From IMG/VR virus record IMGVR_UViG_3300043410_001066, positions 1-64,000 of that record: a DNA stretch of 64,000 bases. One strand, given 5' to 3'. Of the stretch, positions 46,622 through 56,100 are shown in pieces (position 1 is the first letter of the stretch; each line of letters starts with the position of its first letter). The DNA comes from a virus. Made by a program: the position numbers and the translations under genes. The notes under the pieces were generated by a model, which saw nothing but the letters and a program-made list of their open reading frames with translations, was not told the origin of the DNA and searched no databases.

Positions 46622-47067
46622 TGATTTGCGAAACACCTGACTTTACATTTCCGATGCAGGCTGATGTCTTTTATCCTGTCGTAGAACAAGGGCTGTATGG
46701 AGATATCAAAAAGCAGTGGATCATTGATAGAACAATTATTGGCAACTTTATTCCAGCAGGCAATGCGGGTAAGGAAGAAGTTCAGCCTAATGTCAATATT
46801 ACAAAAGATGTTATTCTTGTGGGCAGAATTAAAAATGACATTCGCATTTCCAGTTTAGATAACGATAATGCTATTACAAATGTTTTGGTAACCAATATTA
46901 AGGATAGAAACTCTAAGCAGATTTATATGGAAACATCTGGTGTTAGAAAAGGCAAAGCAACAATATTTGAAGTTGCGACACAAGAGCCTTACACAGGTCC
47001 ATTTGGTACAGTTGAATACTACAATGTTGTTTTGAGAAGGTCAGAGAACCAGGCGAGTGACCTATGA
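46621..47067 (+). CDS. Head-closure / neck protein
   Basis: The 148-residue product starts MICETPDFTFPMQADVFYPVV and is beta-rich (YTGPFGTVEYYNVVLRR). Position between adaptor and tail-completion genes suggests the head-closure ring. TAATG couples it to the neighbour. Confidence 0.55.
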   Translation: MICETPDFTFPMQADVFYPVVEQGLYGDIKKQWIIDRTIIGNFIPAGNAGKEEVQPNVNITKDVILVGRIKNDIRISSLDNDNAITNVLVTNIKDRNSKQIYMETSGVRKGKATIFEVATQEPYTGPFGTVEYYNVVLRRSENQASDL

Positions 47068-47738
47068 TAAAGTTAAAATTTGATACAAAGGCTTTTAACA
47101 AAGAACTTAAGAATATTATTGATTATTCTGCAGGATTTGTTGATGGTGTGCAAACTGGTAAAAAAGAATTTCTCAACAGCCTTGGTCCAGAGATAGCAGA
47201 GCAAGCATCTCAGTTTATTGACATTAATGCTAGAGTAGACTATCAATCATTACACCATGTTTATGAGTGGGGTAAAACAGGGGATGCATCAGACAGACTC
47301 TTCGATATAACCTATACAGTAAGCAACCTAGGTCTTTCCTTTACCTCTAACTTTAGACAGTCTACAAGCGTCCAGCAAGGCTCTAAAACACCATTCTATG
47401 ACAAGGCGTCAATTATGGAAAGTGGAAGATCTGTGACAATTGCTCCAGTCCAATCTGAGGTTTTAAGATTTGAAGTTGGTGGAGAAACTGTTTATACAAA
47501 GAAGCCAGTAACCGTAGCAAATCCTGGGGGAAATACACAGGGTCAGTTTGCGAATGTCTTTGATATGTTTTTTGGCAAATACTTTACACAAGCGTTTTTA
47601 AGATCTAGTGGTTTGGCTCAGTACTTTAGTAATCCAGAAGTATATAAAAAGAATCTGGCAAGCGGAGCAAAGCAGGGTAGAGCAAGAGGCATGGCTATTG
47701 GAAATAGATGGATAGCAAATGCAGGGAGGGCAGTATAA
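47064..47738 (+). CDS. Tail-completion / neck protein (HK97 gp10-like)
   Basis: This 224-residue protein has an N-terminal helical stretch (KAFNKELKNIIDYSAGFVDG) and RVDYQSLHHVYEWGKTGD, typical of HK97 gp10-like minor proteins. The C-terminus carries KQGRARGMAIGNRW. It is coupled to the previous gene by ATGA overlap. Confidence 0.6.
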   Translation: MIKLKFDTKAFNKELKNIIDYSAGFVDGVQTGKKEFLNSLGPEIAEQASQFIDINARVDYQSLHHVYEWGKTGDASDRLFDITYTVSNLGLSFTSNFRQSTSVQQGSKTPFYDKASIMESGRSVTIAPVQSEVLRFEVGGETVYTKKPVTVANPGGNTQGQFANVFDMFFGKYFTQAFLRSSGLAQYFSNPEVYKKNLASGAKQGRARGMAIGNRWIANAGRAV

Positions 47739-48274
47739 TGGCAGAGACAACACTTAATACTCCAATGCTTTGGATTAACAAATACCTACAAGAAAAAATA
47801 TTTAATGACACGGATATTGCTGTCCCATTCTTTCCAGCAAGACCAAGCACACTTGATGACCTGACCGAACAGTGGATTGTTATTAATGATGAGCGTGTAT
47901 CTTATAGTGGCGTTGTTTCTACATATGATAGGCTCGTTAGAATGAGAAGAAGCCCTTTCCCACATATTAAGCAAGAGCAGGCACTTTATTACTTTTATGC
48001 GACACAGGAAGATGTGACTGCCAATATGGTACAGATCCAAGAGGCTGTTCTAAGATTAATGGATAGAGAAGATGAAACAGCAGAAGAGATCAACGAGTGG
48101 GCAAAAGGAAAGACATTTGGTGGTTTAAAAAATAAGTTCTACTTCCATAAATTTAGGGTATATCAACTAGAAGAAGTAAGGGATATTATAGATTTTGGTA
48201 CAGCCAGAACCTATGGCGGAAATAAGATTATTATCGATTTTGAATATCACCAAGACTCGTCTGTTATTAATTAG
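47738..48274 (+). CDS. Tail-terminator-like protein
   Basis: The 178-residue product starts MAETTLNTPMLWINKYLQE. It has VLRLMDREDETAEEIN and FHKFRVYQLEEVRDIID segments, like tail terminator proteins that cap the tail at the neck. Its gene follows the tail-completion gene immediately (TAATG) and precedes the major tail gene. Confidence 0.6.
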   Translation: MAETTLNTPMLWINKYLQEKIFNDTDIAVPFFPARPSTLDDLTEQWIVINDERVSYSGVVSTYDRLVRMRRSPFPHIKQEQALYYFYATQEDVTANMVQIQEAVLRLMDREDETAEEINEWAKGKTFGGLKNKFYFHKFRVYQLEEVRDIIDFGTARTYGGNKIIIDFEYHQDSSVIN

Positions 48275-48308
48275 TGGGGTATTTTACCACAAAATGATTG
48301 AAAAGGGG

Positions 48309-48317
48309 TGTTATAAT
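48309..48317 (+). promoter_or_regulatory. Extended -10 promoter of the tail tube gene
   Basis: TGTTATAAT lies about 50 nt before the ATG at 48368, with AAAGAGGTGA upstream of the start. Confidence 0.6.
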
Positions 48318-48367
48318 TATAAACGAGGAAACAGCCCTTTATTCCATAAGAAAAAAGAGGTGAAAAT

Positions 48368-48991
48368 ATGGCATATACAAGAGGTACTAGCAACAACATC
48401 ATCGTTGGTGCTGCAGCACTTTTTACATACGAAGCAGGTCTCCTATCAGAGGCTGATCTTCCAACTTTCGTAAACGGAACATCATTTAAGGATACACTTT
48501 CTGATGATGCAGATTTCCGTAACGTAGGTTATACAATGAACGGACTTGAACTCCAGTTCCAGCCTGACTTCGGTGAAGTTTCAGTGGACCAGGTTCTTGA
48601 CGTTGCAAAGTTGTACAAGCAGGGTATGCAGGTTAACCTAAATACCACATTTGCTGAATCTACACTTGAGAACCTTTTGTTCTCACTTGCAGGTAAGGAT
48701 GCAGATCTTTCAACAGTTGGTGGAAACCCAACACTTAACCTTTCAGCGGGAGACATCGGTGAATGCCCTGTTGAGCGTGGTCTGGTTGCAGTAGGTCCAG
48801 GTACAGGTGACTGTGCAGTTGGATCATCACTTGAAAGAATTTACGTTGCATACCGTGCACTCTCAATTGAGAATGTAACAGTATCAGCAAAGCGTGATGA
48901 GGCTACAATGTTTGAAGTTTCATTCCGTCTTCTTCCAAATGATAATGCATCATACGGTAAGATCGTTGATCGCACTATCCCAGCAGTATAA
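48368..48991 (+). CDS. Major tail (tube) protein
   Basis: The 207-residue product starts MAYTRGTSNNIIVGAAALFTY. It has YTMNGLELQFQPDFGEVSVDQV and SIENVTVSAKRDEATMFEVSFRLLP, typical of tube proteins of long-tailed phages. The gene has a strong leader and a classical terminator, and lies before the chaperones and tape measure. Codons such as CGT and ATC are used more, as in highly expressed genes. Confidence 0.8.
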   Translation: MAYTRGTSNNIIVGAAALFTYEAGLLSEADLPTFVNGTSFKDTLSDDADFRNVGYTMNGLELQFQPDFGEVSVDQVLDVAKLYKQGMQVNLNTTFAESTLENLLFSLAGKDADLSTVGGNPTLNLSAGDIGECPVERGLVAVGPGTGDCAVGSSLERIYVAYRALSIENVTVSAKRDEATMFEVSFRLLPNDNASYGKIVDRTIPAV

Positions 48992-49011
48992 TACAATTAA
49001 ATATATGAGAG

Positions 49012-49037
49012 GCCCATCCCTTCGGGGGTGGGCTTTT
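49012..49037 (+). terminator. Strong intrinsic terminator with TTCG loop
   Basis: GCCCATCCC (49012-49020), TTCG tetraloop, GGGGTGGGC (49025-49033), then TTTT. A classical stem. Confidence 0.9.
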
Positions 49038-49042
49038 CTGTT

Positions 49043-49051
49043 TGGTATACT
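49043..49051 (+). promoter_or_regulatory. Extended -10 promoter, leaderless chaperone gene
   Basis: TGGTATACT starts 9 nt after the terminator stem and ends 6 nt before the ATG at 49058. Confidence 0.65.
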
Positions 49052-49057
49052 TGTATA

Positions 49058-49741
49058 ATGGCAACCGAAATTTATAAAACAGGCATAGTATTTTCAGTGG
49101 ACGGAACTGAGTTAGAAATCTCACCACTTAAGATTAAATATCTTAGGAGATTTATGGAAGCGTTTGAAAATGTTCGTGCTGCCAAAAATGACATAGAGGC
49201 AATTTCAGCACTAGCAGTGTGTGGAGCAATCTGCATGAAGCAATTCAAACCAGAGATATCCACATCCGTTGAGGTGTTTGAGGATAACTTTGATATCAAG
49301 ACTGTTTATAAAATTTTAGAGTATGCTGCAGGAATTAATGTTAACGAGAAGTCAGAAGAATCTGTCAAAGATCAGGCGGTTAAAAGCGGATCAACTTGGG
49401 ACGAACTAGACCTTGCTAAACTTGAGTCAGAGGTATTTTTGCTGGGTATTTGGAAAGACTACAATGAACTAGAGTCTTCTTTATCTATGCAAGAGTTAAC
49501 GGCCATTCTAAATGTCAAAAGAGAAGAAGACTATGCACATAAAAAATTTCTTGCAGCAATGCAGGGGGTAGATCTAGATAAGAATACATCTAAGTCAAAT
49601 GCCTGGGAAGAACTAAAGGCAAGAGTATATAGTAAGGGCCAAGCAACTGATGCAAATGACATTCTTGCCCTACAAGGTGTAAATGCTCAAAAGGCTGGAT
49701 TTGGTATTGGAATGGGTCTAGAGTACGAAAGAATAGACTAA
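49058..49741 (+). CDS. Tail assembly chaperone, long form
   Basis: The 227-residue product starts MATEIYKTGIVFSVDGTELEI. Residues 10-100 are paralogous to the next, shorter gene (SPLKIKYLRRFMEAF versus RPLKISLLKPFMKRF). The C-terminal half (100-227) is a helical extension like the T part of gpGT. Chaperones coat the tape measure during tail assembly. Position directly upstream of the tape measure supports this. Confidence 0.7.
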   Translation: MATEIYKTGIVFSVDGTELEISPLKIKYLRRFMEAFENVRAAKNDIEAISALAVCGAICMKQFKPEISTSVEVFEDNFDIKTVYKILEYAAGINVNEKSEESVKDQAVKSGSTWDELDLAKLESEVFLLGIWKDYNELESSLSMQELTAILNVKREEDYAHKKFLAAMQGVDLDKNTSKSNAWEELKARVYSKGQATDANDILALQGVNAQKAGFGIGMGLEYERID

Positions 49742-49757
49742 AAATAAGTATGCCCTA

Positions 49758-49766
49758 TGGTATAAT
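49758..49766 (+). promoter_or_regulatory. Extended -10 promoter of the short chaperone
   Basis: TGGTATAAT followed by GGAGG before the start at 49793. Confidence 0.6.
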
Positions 49767-49792
49767 TAACTAACAAACCTAATGGAGGAATG

Positions 49793-50104
49793 ATGTCAGA
49801 AAATACAACAAAGAAGGTCACCCTTATTGACGGAACAACCGTAGAAGTTCGACCACTAAAAATTTCTTTGCTAAAGCCATTTATGAAGAGATTCCAGGAT
49901 CTCGCAGAAGTATCAGAAAATAATGATGAGTCTATGGATGTTCTATTGGACTGTGTAGAGATCGCATTTAAGCAGTACATGAAGGAAGCAGTTACTCGTG
50001 AAGAACTCGAAGAAAATATCGATCTTCCAACAGTATACGAAGTAATTGATGCAGCATCAGGTATCCAACTTACCGATCCAGCATCAATTCTTTCAGCAAG
50101 ATAA
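49793..50104 (+). CDS. Tail assembly chaperone, short form
   Basis: The 103-residue product starts MSENTTKKVTLIDGTTVEV and aligns with the N-terminal half of the long chaperone (VEVRPLKISLLKPFM, LPTVYEVIDAASGIQL). Here short and long forms are separate genes with their own promoters instead of a -1 frameshift product. GGAGG lies 4 nt before this ATG; an ATG 3 nt earlier is also possible. Confidence 0.7.
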   Translation: MSENTTKKVTLIDGTTVEVRPLKISLLKPFMKRFQDLAEVSENNDESMDVLLDCVEIAFKQYMKEAVTREELEENIDLPTVYEVIDAASGIQLTDPASILSAR

Positions 50105-50132
50105 ATTAATTAAATAAGGGGTGTTATGAAAA

Positions 50133-53100
50133 GTGTCTGATGTAAACGCTAATATTGGTATACATTTTGATACTGCCGACGCCCTTGCTCAGTTAAGACG
50201 CCTTCAGGCTGGTCTTAGCAAATTTAATCAATCTCTCACTCAGGGTAATATTGCTGCTGAGAATGCACAAAAGGGTTTAAATGCTCAGTTAATTCAGTCT
50301 ATCAATGCAACTGGAAAGTTTGTAGCATCTCAAAAGAATATTGTTTCAAGTACAACTGCATTTACAGATGCACTTGAAAAGAATAAACTTAGCATGGGGC
50401 AGTACTTTAAATTTACTGCTGCTGCTGCAACGGCAAATACAAAGGTATTTAAGAATGCCTTTGCCTCTGAGCGAGAGATTATTAATCGTGCAAGAAAAGA
50501 TAGAGTCAAGGCTTTACAGACACAATATATTCAATTAACTAATGCCAATGGTGAGTTGGTCAAGGTTTTACAGGTTGTTCCAAAACACCTTAAGATGGTC
50601 AATGGAGAGTATGCTGACTATGCTACAAGAACTCAGATGGCTGCTCAAAGACAGCAACTTCTTAACCAATTGCTTAAGCAGGGGTCTACACAACTTTTAA
50701 ATTTTGGTAAGAACACTCAGTGGGCTGGTCGCCAGTTGATGGTTGGTTTTACTGTTCCACTTACAATGCTTGGCTCTGTTGCTGCAAAAGCATTCAAAGA
50801 CATGGAAGAAGCCGTAATTAAGTTTCAAAGAGTTTATGGAGACATGGCTACTTCAATTGAGGATACTGACAAGGCAGTTAGAGGAATTCAGTTACTTGCA
50901 AAAGAGTTTACAAAGTATGGAATTGCTGCTTCGGAAACTGTTAAGATGGCAGCCGATGCTGCTGCAATGGGTTTGACTGGAGCAGATTTAACTGCACAGG
51001 TCACAGCAGCAACAAAACTTGCAGTGCTTGGACAAGTAGAGCAACAGCAAGCACTAGAAACAACAATCTCTTTGCAAAATGCTTTTGGTATTTCTGCAGA
51101 AGAGTTAGCAAAAAAGATTAACTTCCTTAACGCAGTAGAAAACCAAACAGTTCTTTCTATTGCAGACTTAACTGAAGCAATTCCAAAGGCTGGACCAGTT
51201 GTAAAACAACTTGGTGGATCTGTAGAAGATCTCGCATTCTTTATGACCGCAATGAAAGAAGGCGGAATCAATGCATCAGAAGGTGCAAACGCACTTAAAT
51301 CTGGTCTTGCATCATTAATTAATCCTTCTAAGAAGGCTAGTGAAATGCTTGCTGGATTTGGAATCAATGTTAAGGGCCTCGTTGATGCAAATGCTGGAGA
51401 TTTAAAGGGAACAGTTATTGGCTTTGCTAGAGCATTAGATACACTTGATCCACTAAATCGTGCAAGAGCAATTGAGACAATGTTTGGTAAGTTCCAGTTT
51501 GCAAGACTATCTACATTATTTCAAAACATTACAAAAGACTCATCTCAGGCTGCAAGAGCACTAGGACTTGCTGGTGCATCAGTTGAAGAACTTGCTATCC
51601 TGTCTGAGCGAGAATTAGGAAAGGTTGAAAATGCAGTTGGAGTTAAGTTTCAAAAGCAGATGGAAAATATCAAACTTCAACTTGTTCCAATTGGAAAAGC
51701 ATTCCTTGAAGCCGTTACACCTATTGCAAAGTTTGCTGCAGGAGTACTTGAAAAGTTTAATAACTTAGGAGAAGGAACCAAGAAATTTGTTGTTGGCATG
51801 GTTGGGTTCCTTGGTTTAATTGCACCTGCTGCCCTCATGACATTTGGTCTCCTTGCTAACGGTGTTGCAAATTTAATTAAGTTCTTTGCAATGCTTCGTG
51901 GCGGAATGGCAAAACTTAATGGACAAAATAATGTACTTGGTGGAGGATTTGATTATCTTACACAGCAAGAAATTGAAAACCTTGCACAATCAGAAGCACT
52001 ACATACATCACATAAAAATCTTATATCAACATTTAATGTTGAGGCAGCATCTGTAAATGCACTTGCAACTGCCTATCAAAATGCAGCATCTCAGGCAAGA
52101 GCACTTGCCTCTGGTTCTCCAGGACTATTTAATACATCACCAGGTCCAAGCGGTGCTGTTAGTGGTCTTCCAAAGAAGTTTGCAACTGGTGGCGTGGTTC
52201 CAGGTACAGGAAACAAGGATACAGTTCCAGCACTACTTACACCTGGAGAGTTTGTTGTTACAAAAGAAAATGTTAAGAATAATCCAGAATTAGTTGCAGC
52301 ACTTGCAAATGGAAATGTACAAAAGTTTTCTGAGGGTGGAGTTGTTGCGTCTCAAGCAGGTGCAGCCTCTGGAAAAACTCCAGGGTGGCTTCAAAAAGAA
52401 TATGACAGAATTAGTGCACTAAGTGATACAAATCTTAAGCGATACGCAGAACTTACTGGTATGGGTGTTGACAAAACCATGGATGAGATTCGTGCTGCAG
52501 TATTAAAGAATTTTGAAGAACTACTTGATGAAGTAAAGGCAAAAACTGGATCATTAACAAAGGAAGGCCTAGAGAAAATTGGTAAGGCTCCTGGTCAAGA
52601 TGGCAGTCCAAGCATTATGGGTAGATGGTTTAAGAAGTTTGATGAGGGTCAGGGTGGCTCATTTGCCCATGTTGGTCAAACAGAAAAGATCTCTGCTGAT
52701 AAGGCAATGCAATTAAATGTTGCTCCAGAAATTGCAAAGCAAATGGAAATTGTCAAAAAGTACTACGAGGCAAAGGGTCAAAAGGCACCAGATGTTAGAG
52801 TAGCCGATGCGTTTGGTTTTACAATGAAGCAGAGTGTAAACCGAGGCATGGCTAGCGAAGATCAGACTAACTTTAAAGAAAAATATGGCAAGTCAGTTGG
52901 AGATGCATTCCAAGAAGACTTTGCAAAGACTGGTGCAGAAAAATGGCGCACAATGACAGAACTTGTTGGTGCTGATTTTGATAAAGTTAAGGACCAGGCT
53001 GAGATTTATGATAAGGCACTTCTTGACAAGGTTACATCTTGGAATGCTGAAAATGCAAAGAAAGATATACCAGAACCATTCACAGATGATGTATTTAGAA

Positions 53101-56100
53101 ACTTGGAAAAACAAGTAAGAGAAGACATCTCTGGCTTGATTCCAGATTTTGCAAAGGTTATCGAGACAGCAAAGAAAAGCATAACAGCATTAAGAACATC
53201 TATTCCACAATCAGATCTTAATGATATTAATGCAGAGTTAAAGACTCAAAATGCTGGATCACTTGGTCCAAAGTCTAGCAATGCAAAATATGGAAATGTT
53301 GAAGCAAGAACTGAATCAGAACTTCTTGGAACCATTGAGACTTTGCCAGACACTGTAGAAAAGTCTTTATCAGAAGCAGAAAAAGTAGCAGAGACACAAT
53401 CTCCATCAAAAAGAACAAGGCGCTTAGGTGTTAATATTGGAGAAGGTCTTAGAATCGGACTTGAGCAAAAAACTGCGGAAGTTAAGTCACAAGCAGACAA
53501 GATGGCAGAGTCATCAATACCAAAGGTAGACACAGTAAACCAAGCAAAGTATGATGCTCTTAAAAATGATCCAAATCAAAGACAAATTCAAAAGTCTATT
53601 GATAGACATTATAGAGATAAGTTTGGTGTTTCTAGAATGCAAACCCCTGCATCTTCATCAACAACATCTATGACTGTCGATGTTAATCCAAAAGCACTTG
53701 CAAAAGATATTGCGGATGCTAAAAAGGCTCGTACAAAGGCAAAGCAGGATGCAGCAGTTAAAAATGCAAAGGCATCTGCAAAAGAAGCAGGTAAAACACG
53801 AAATGCTCAAGAGCAAGTCACAGACTCTACTGAAAAACTATCTGTAGAACAAGATAAGTATACAAATGAAGTCAAGAAAGCAAAGAAGAAGGCAAAGAAA
53901 ACTGCAGATGCTGCAGGAGATGTCTTAGTAGCAGAAAATGATATTGCAAATAGCGCAAACCTTACATCAAGTGCAGCACAAGCACAAGCGCAAAATACAA
54001 TTAGTGCTGCTGAATTAACTCAGGCAACCGAGAACGCACTTGTGGCTTCTGCCGATAACAATAATCAAATTAATAATGCTGAAGAAGATAGAGTAAGGTC
54101 TGCAGAAGAAACCGCTAAACTTCAAAATGATATTGAAGAACTTAAGCGCAAAGAAAAAGAAAGAGGAATGGCTGCAGTTGCAGCATCGGGACAAACTCCT
54201 ATAATTCCTGAAGGATCACAAACAGACAATAAGTTTGTTAATCCTGCTACTGCAATGAGTTATGAAAATGCCTATGAAGAAGCATCTGCCTATACTAGAG
54301 ATAGGAATGGTCAACTTCTGCTTGATCCAGAAACAGGTAGGCCAACTACTTTAACAAAGAAGCAGATTGGACAAAAGAAGCGTGGAATGCGTAGAGAAAA
54401 GGTTGGAAAGTTCTCTGGTAAGGTTTCTGGTGGACTCGGAACTGCAGCAATGGTTGCAGGTATGGCAGGTGCACCACCACAAGTAACTGCTGCTCTTGGT
54501 ACCGCAGCAACCCTTGCACAGTTTGCACCTATGCTTGCTGGACTCTCTGGACCACAAGCAGCAGTTGCTGGACTAGTTGCCCTTGGTGCAAGTGCATATT
54601 TGCTTAATAAAAAACTGCAGGGGACAGCAGAAGCGATTGCTAAGTTTACAAGAACTACCACAGTGTCATCCGATTTGCTACAAAAGATTGGTGAGCAAAC
54701 TGGCAAAGTAGGTGCTAATCAGGTTATGAACCGCCGTAGAGGAGAGGGTTCACTTAACACATATATTGAAACTGGTCGCAAGGGAACAATGGAAGCGACA
54801 AAGTTCCTTGAGGGTGAAGCAGGAAAGGCGCTACAAAAAGCATATAAAGAAAATGCATCTAAGTTTGGAGCAGATGTTGCTGCAAAAGATTTTGCACTAC
54901 AGTTAGCAGCAGCAATATCTGACGGAACAATACCAGAGTACCTTGGCGCAGAAATTGCATACCAGATGGGTGTAAACCTTAGAGATGCTGTAACTGGAAT
55001 TAGAATTAAGGCTAATTTGAGATCACTTATTGGTCCAGGTGGAGAAGACTTATTAAAGGATCCGTTAGTGGTGAGAACAAGACTTGCTACTGCTGCTTCA
55101 CAAAAGTCTGCAGATGTGTATTCACAAATGACATCTTCTGATCAATCTATTGTTGGAAATAATAGTGGTTTGTCAAGATGGGCAACGCTTGGACTTATTG
55201 GAAATGCATCTGGATCAGACAAATCTGCAGCACTTGCAGTTACAGGATCTTCTGCAATTGAAACGGCACAAGCACAAGCAGATGCGATGCAACTATACTA
55301 TGACAACCAGTTAAAGACATTGCAAAACGAATTAGCAGCAACAGCCAATAAAGAAAAGCAACTAGAACTTCAGACCAAGATTAAAGATATGATCGATCAG
55401 CAAAATGCTGGTATGAAACAGATGAACAACCTTGTAGCATCACAATTAACTATCCAAGTCGGATATGCAAATAAAATGATTGATACAGTAGGTGCAAATC
55501 AGGTTCAGGGTCAGGGCTTTTGGGATCTTTCTCAACACTGGCTAAACGATAGTGCACGAAGAGAAGATGCATATTTTGATGCACAAAAGGCAGATGTAAA
55601 GGCAAAATATAAGGGTACAGAGTTTGAGTCTTCAGCACAAAGAGTCCTAGATATAACAAGTGACGCAGATGAAGATAGCAGTTTTGCTAATAAGGTTGAA
55701 GGTAGAACATTTGAAGCAAAGATGAATCTTATTATGCAGTCTGGACAAATGAATCCTGCTCAAGTTGAAACAATGCTTAAGATTTTTGAAGGCAATCTAA
55801 AAGATATGGACTTAGCGCTTAACATTGGTATGCGTACTCATGGTGGAGCAAAGATGGCAGAACTTGCGTCACTTCTTGTGGGAGTGGATAAAAAGAAGGC
55901 TCGTTCAATTGTTGTACAGATGAGTCGCAAAAATCCAGAAGAGTTTGATAGAGTTGGCAAAACATTAGCAATTCTTCAAAGATCTGATGGGCTTGAAGTA
56001 GATATGACTGCATTTATTGATACAGTTGGTATGCCAGGGCTTGAAGCATTGTCAAAGAAGTTGGATAGCATTGAAGCACTTAAAGATCCAATTACAAAGG

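Noticed and set aside
49700-50110. -1 frameshift between the tail chaperones
   Set aside because: The long form precedes the short one and each has its own promoter, so recoding is not needed; no slippery site was noticed.
50888-51367. 159-residue antisense ORF inside the tape measure gene
   Set aside because: No start signals, and the tape measure frame is unambiguous.
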